A stretch of 64,000 bases of DNA from Muricea muricata (lineage: Eukaryota > Cnidaria > Anthozoa > Malacalcyonacea > Plexauridae), in contig OY979717.1 in assembly GCA_963855995.1 (NCBI GenBank), positions 17,718,460 through 17,782,459 of the forward strand. The letters are read 5' to 3'. The position numbers were made by a program, and so were the translations under genes. The notes below the pieces were generated by a model, which was given only the letters and a program-made list of their open reading frames with translations, did not search any database and was not told the origin of the DNA. The first letter of the stretch is position 1; each line of letters starts with the position of its first letter. Below, in pieces: positions 61,894-64,000 of the stretch.

Positions 61894-64000
61894 ATGGTAT
61901 CAGAAAATGTTGACAAAAGCAAAGAGCAAAATAAGGACGAACTAAAAGCTCGTACATCAAAAGCTAAAGTACATAACATTGTCAACGCATCCTGTGCGAA
62001 GTTACACGAACTCTTTAGCTGCCAAAAAGTTACTCATTCAGTTGTATTCTACGCGATAATTTTCCTCGTCCTAGTTGCTCTGCTGTATATTTTTCGAAAG
62101 CTCGTCTCGTTTCCCAATGGCAGATATAACGGTCGAAAACCTAACACAAATACATCATCAACAGGATCCAGAAATCCTACCAATGATTCGCTGCCGAAAG
62201 AATTTCCAACAAAATGGCCAAAGCTCACCATCTTGAAAACAATAAGAACCAATGCCCCAGAATCAAGTGATTTGTCTTCAGAGAGAGAGAAAAAAACTCG
62301 CATTTACAATGTGCCTGGAAATGCTTTGCAAGAACCAGATCATTTTGGTATCAAAGCAAATTTGAAACCTGGTCAAAATACTTACCGGAAAGGCTATGAC
62401 GATAGTAATGATTTTAACCCTCACACAAACCACTACGCTTACTCCAGTACTTCCGAGGTAAACCAGGACATTAATAATAATAAACAAATAACGAACAAGT
62501 TATCTACGTCTAACTTTGGTAGTAGTTACGGATATGGACAGACACCACAAAGGACTTCAGCTACAGGCATTCCATCAAGTAGTGGTTTTACCAATGCCCA
62601 ATATGACTGGTCATCACAACAGTACAATGGAAATAATGACCTCAAGCTCTCGGACCCAGACTGGGAAAACTCATGGAGCGGTGCAGCTTGGGATATTAAC
62701 TCCAACTCACGATTATGGCCGTATTCTGATACTAGTGGGTCAGGATTGGCAAAACAGCAAAATACAAAATATCTAAATCTTCCAAACCCTACATCTACAC
62801 CCAATACTTATCAGTATGGTACATGGGATTCAAATGTTAATTCACAGACAAAATTGAACCAACCAGGGAGCGAGTTTGGTTGGATTAAATTTAACGATAA
62901 TGTGAATTCATATAAATCAATTACTACGCCAAAATCAAATAATTTTTACTACGACACAGCTTCAGGGAAATGGAGTACAAATACGTACAATTTCAATAGT
63001 GACTCTTCAAATCAATACAGTACAGATTTAAACAAAGCGTGGAATCCTTATAATTGGAATCTTTACACTGGATATCGAGATGCAAATCAAACGCAAGACT
63101 GGAGTGATTTCAATTATCCAACCAGAAATAATAAGGCTGAGACTGGTGCAAAATCTTACTTGTGGAATAATGAAGCGATGATAAATTCAGGAAAGATAAA
63201 ATCGTCGGTAGCAATGAGCGGTGCAACACCGGAGAATGAAAATGACGAGCACTTCCACAGATGGCCATTGGAAGATAATCGCGTAGACGGCGCTCCAAAA
63301 CCATATTCGACCACATTTGCTTCTCGTAAAAAAAAGAAGTCAATACCTTCTCGGAAAAGAAACAAGAATGCGAGAAATCCCAAAAAGGCGAGAATTCTGC
63401 TACGTAAACGCAAAAAGATGCGAAACAAAGAAAGTTACAGAAAGAGAAAAAAGAAAGTGGTGAAAGATTACAAGTCAAATTATGTTAAGAAATCTGCTAT
63501 TCCCCATCCTAAGTTTTCAAGGAGAAAAAAGAACCGGGAAGTAGCAAAGTCAAAAAAGATTCCTGGGAAACACATTTCTCGAAAAGGAAGTCAAAAAGAG
63601 ACACGATATTCAAGAAACAAAAACTTAAAACCCACACACCACAACACCATTATGAAAACACAAAAGAACGGAAAGATGGCGAAAAAACAAGAACATTCGA
63701 TAGGGAAATGGCAGCGCCAAGTACACCACGTTCAAAAATGTAAGAAGTTACAATCATTTCAGTCAAACGGTAAGGTCCACATAGACAAAAAATATTTACA
63801 CAAACAACAAAAATACAAGTATAGGGTAAAGTCATGTAGATATGTTCAAATAAAAAAAAGTGATGATAACGACTGGGATGATCTCGATGACGATGATGAT
63901 GAAGACGAAATAAATTTAAAGCGTAAAATGATTTGCCGCAAATTTTGGTTCATAACGAATGGTAAAATACGACTTCAGAAAGTAGCTAAGAAAGGAAGCC
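61894..64000 (+). CDS. Gene F: membrane-anchored Asn/Tyr/Trp- and Lys-rich protein (3' truncated)
   Basis: Open without a stop for 702 codons to the window edge, so the gene is incomplete. The ATG at 61,894 lies 17 bases after a good acceptor (TTTATCTAG). That exon start is also open in phase 1, so coding could begin further upstream. Residues 1-47 are charged. One transmembrane helix lies at about 48-67 (Val/Ile/Leu/Phe), followed by Arg-Lys. From about 75 to 440 the chain is rich in Asn, Ser, Thr, Tyr, Gly and Trp with repeated Tyr-Asp-Trp, Trp-Asn and Asn-Tyr patterns. From about 465 to 655 it is extremely Lys/Arg-rich with few Cys. Around 659-675 there is an Asp/Glu block, then basic sequence again. 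No known family. Probably a single-pass anchored extracellular structural protein; orientation not proven. Confidence 0.75.
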   Translation, partial: MVSENVDKSKEQNKDELKARTSKAKVHNIVNASCAKLHELFSCQKVTHSVVFYAIIFLVLVALLYIFRKLVSFPNGRYNGRKPNTNTSSTGSRNPTNDSLPKEFPTKWPKLTILKTIRTNAPESSDLSSEREKKTRIYNVPGNALQEPDHFGIKANLKPGQNTYRKGYDDSNDFNPHTNHYAYSSTSEVNQDINNNKQITNKLSTSNFGSSYGYGQTPQRTSATGIPSSSGFTNAQYDWSSQQYNGNNDLKLSDPDWENSWSGAAWDINSNSRLWPYSDTSGSGLAKQQNTKYLNLPNPTSTPNTYQYGTWDSNVNSQTKLNQPGSEFGWIKFNDNVNSYKSITTPKSNNFYYDTASGKWSTNTYNFNSDSSNQYSTDLNKAWNPYNWNLYTGYRDANQTQDWSDFNYPTRNNKAETGAKSYLWNNEAMINSGKIKSSVAMSGATPENENDEHFHRWPLEDNRVDGAPKPYSTTFASRKKKKSIPSRKRNKNARNPKKARILLRKRKKMRNKESYRKRKKKVVKDYKSNYVKKSAIPHPKFSRRKKNREVAKSKKIPGKHISRKGSQKETRYSRNKNLKPTHHNTIMKTQKNGKMAKKQEHSIGKWQRQVHHVQKCKKLQSFQSNGKVHIDKKYLHKQQKYKYRVKSCRYVQIKKSDDNDWDDLDDDDDEDEINLKRKMICRKFWFITNGKIRLQKVAKKGS

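Overview
This is a eukaryotic, metazoan-type window. It is AT-rich, has GT/AG introns, long gene-poor stretches full of foldback repeats, very long (TA)n and (GATA)n microsatellites, and tRNA-derived SINE-like copies. No taxon can be proven from the sequence alone. The almost intronless class A GPCR, the intron-poor expansion of MFSD6-like transporters and the composition would fit a cnidarian or another early-branching marine animal (inference).

Layout. 1-9.4 kb: no convincing gene, but at least six inverted-repeat elements, one of them a hAT-type element with an intact 8-bp target duplication. 9.4-15.4 kb (-): gene A, nine coding exons, secreted Ala/Gly/Met-rich protein. 16.8-19.2 kb (+): an orphan exon and gene E, a small secreted basic protein. 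20.9-23.2 kb (-): gene C, secreted, with Asp tracts and a basic tail. 25.8-32.3 kb (+): gene D, 1052 aa, secreted, Lys/Ser/Asn-rich with an acidic block and a basic tail. 37.6-38.7 kb (-): class A GPCR. 45.5-47.8 kb (-): gene B, secreted Gly/Met-rich protein with two C-terminal helical repeats. 50.1-59.2 kb: three MFSD6-like transporters (-, +, -). 61.9 kb to the window end (+): gene F, a single-pass membrane protein with a huge Asn/Tyr/Trp- and Lys/Arg-rich tail, cut by the window edge.

Main result. Genes A, B, C, D and E share one plan: a short first coding exon holding only a signal peptide and ending in phase 1 (G|GT), followed by exons for low-complexity, charge-segregated, mostly disordered protein. 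C and D also share a C-terminal order: Tyr/Arg/Met/Pro-rich stretch, Asp/Glu block, Lys-rich tail. F has the same acidic-then-basic motif on a membrane anchor. None matches a family I recognise. Together they look like a lineage-specific cluster of extracellular structural or matrix proteins, possibly for a skeleton, sclerite, cuticle, capsule or adhesive. Function is inference. Exon coordinates were worked out by hand from splice motifs and phase and sum to whole codon numbers.
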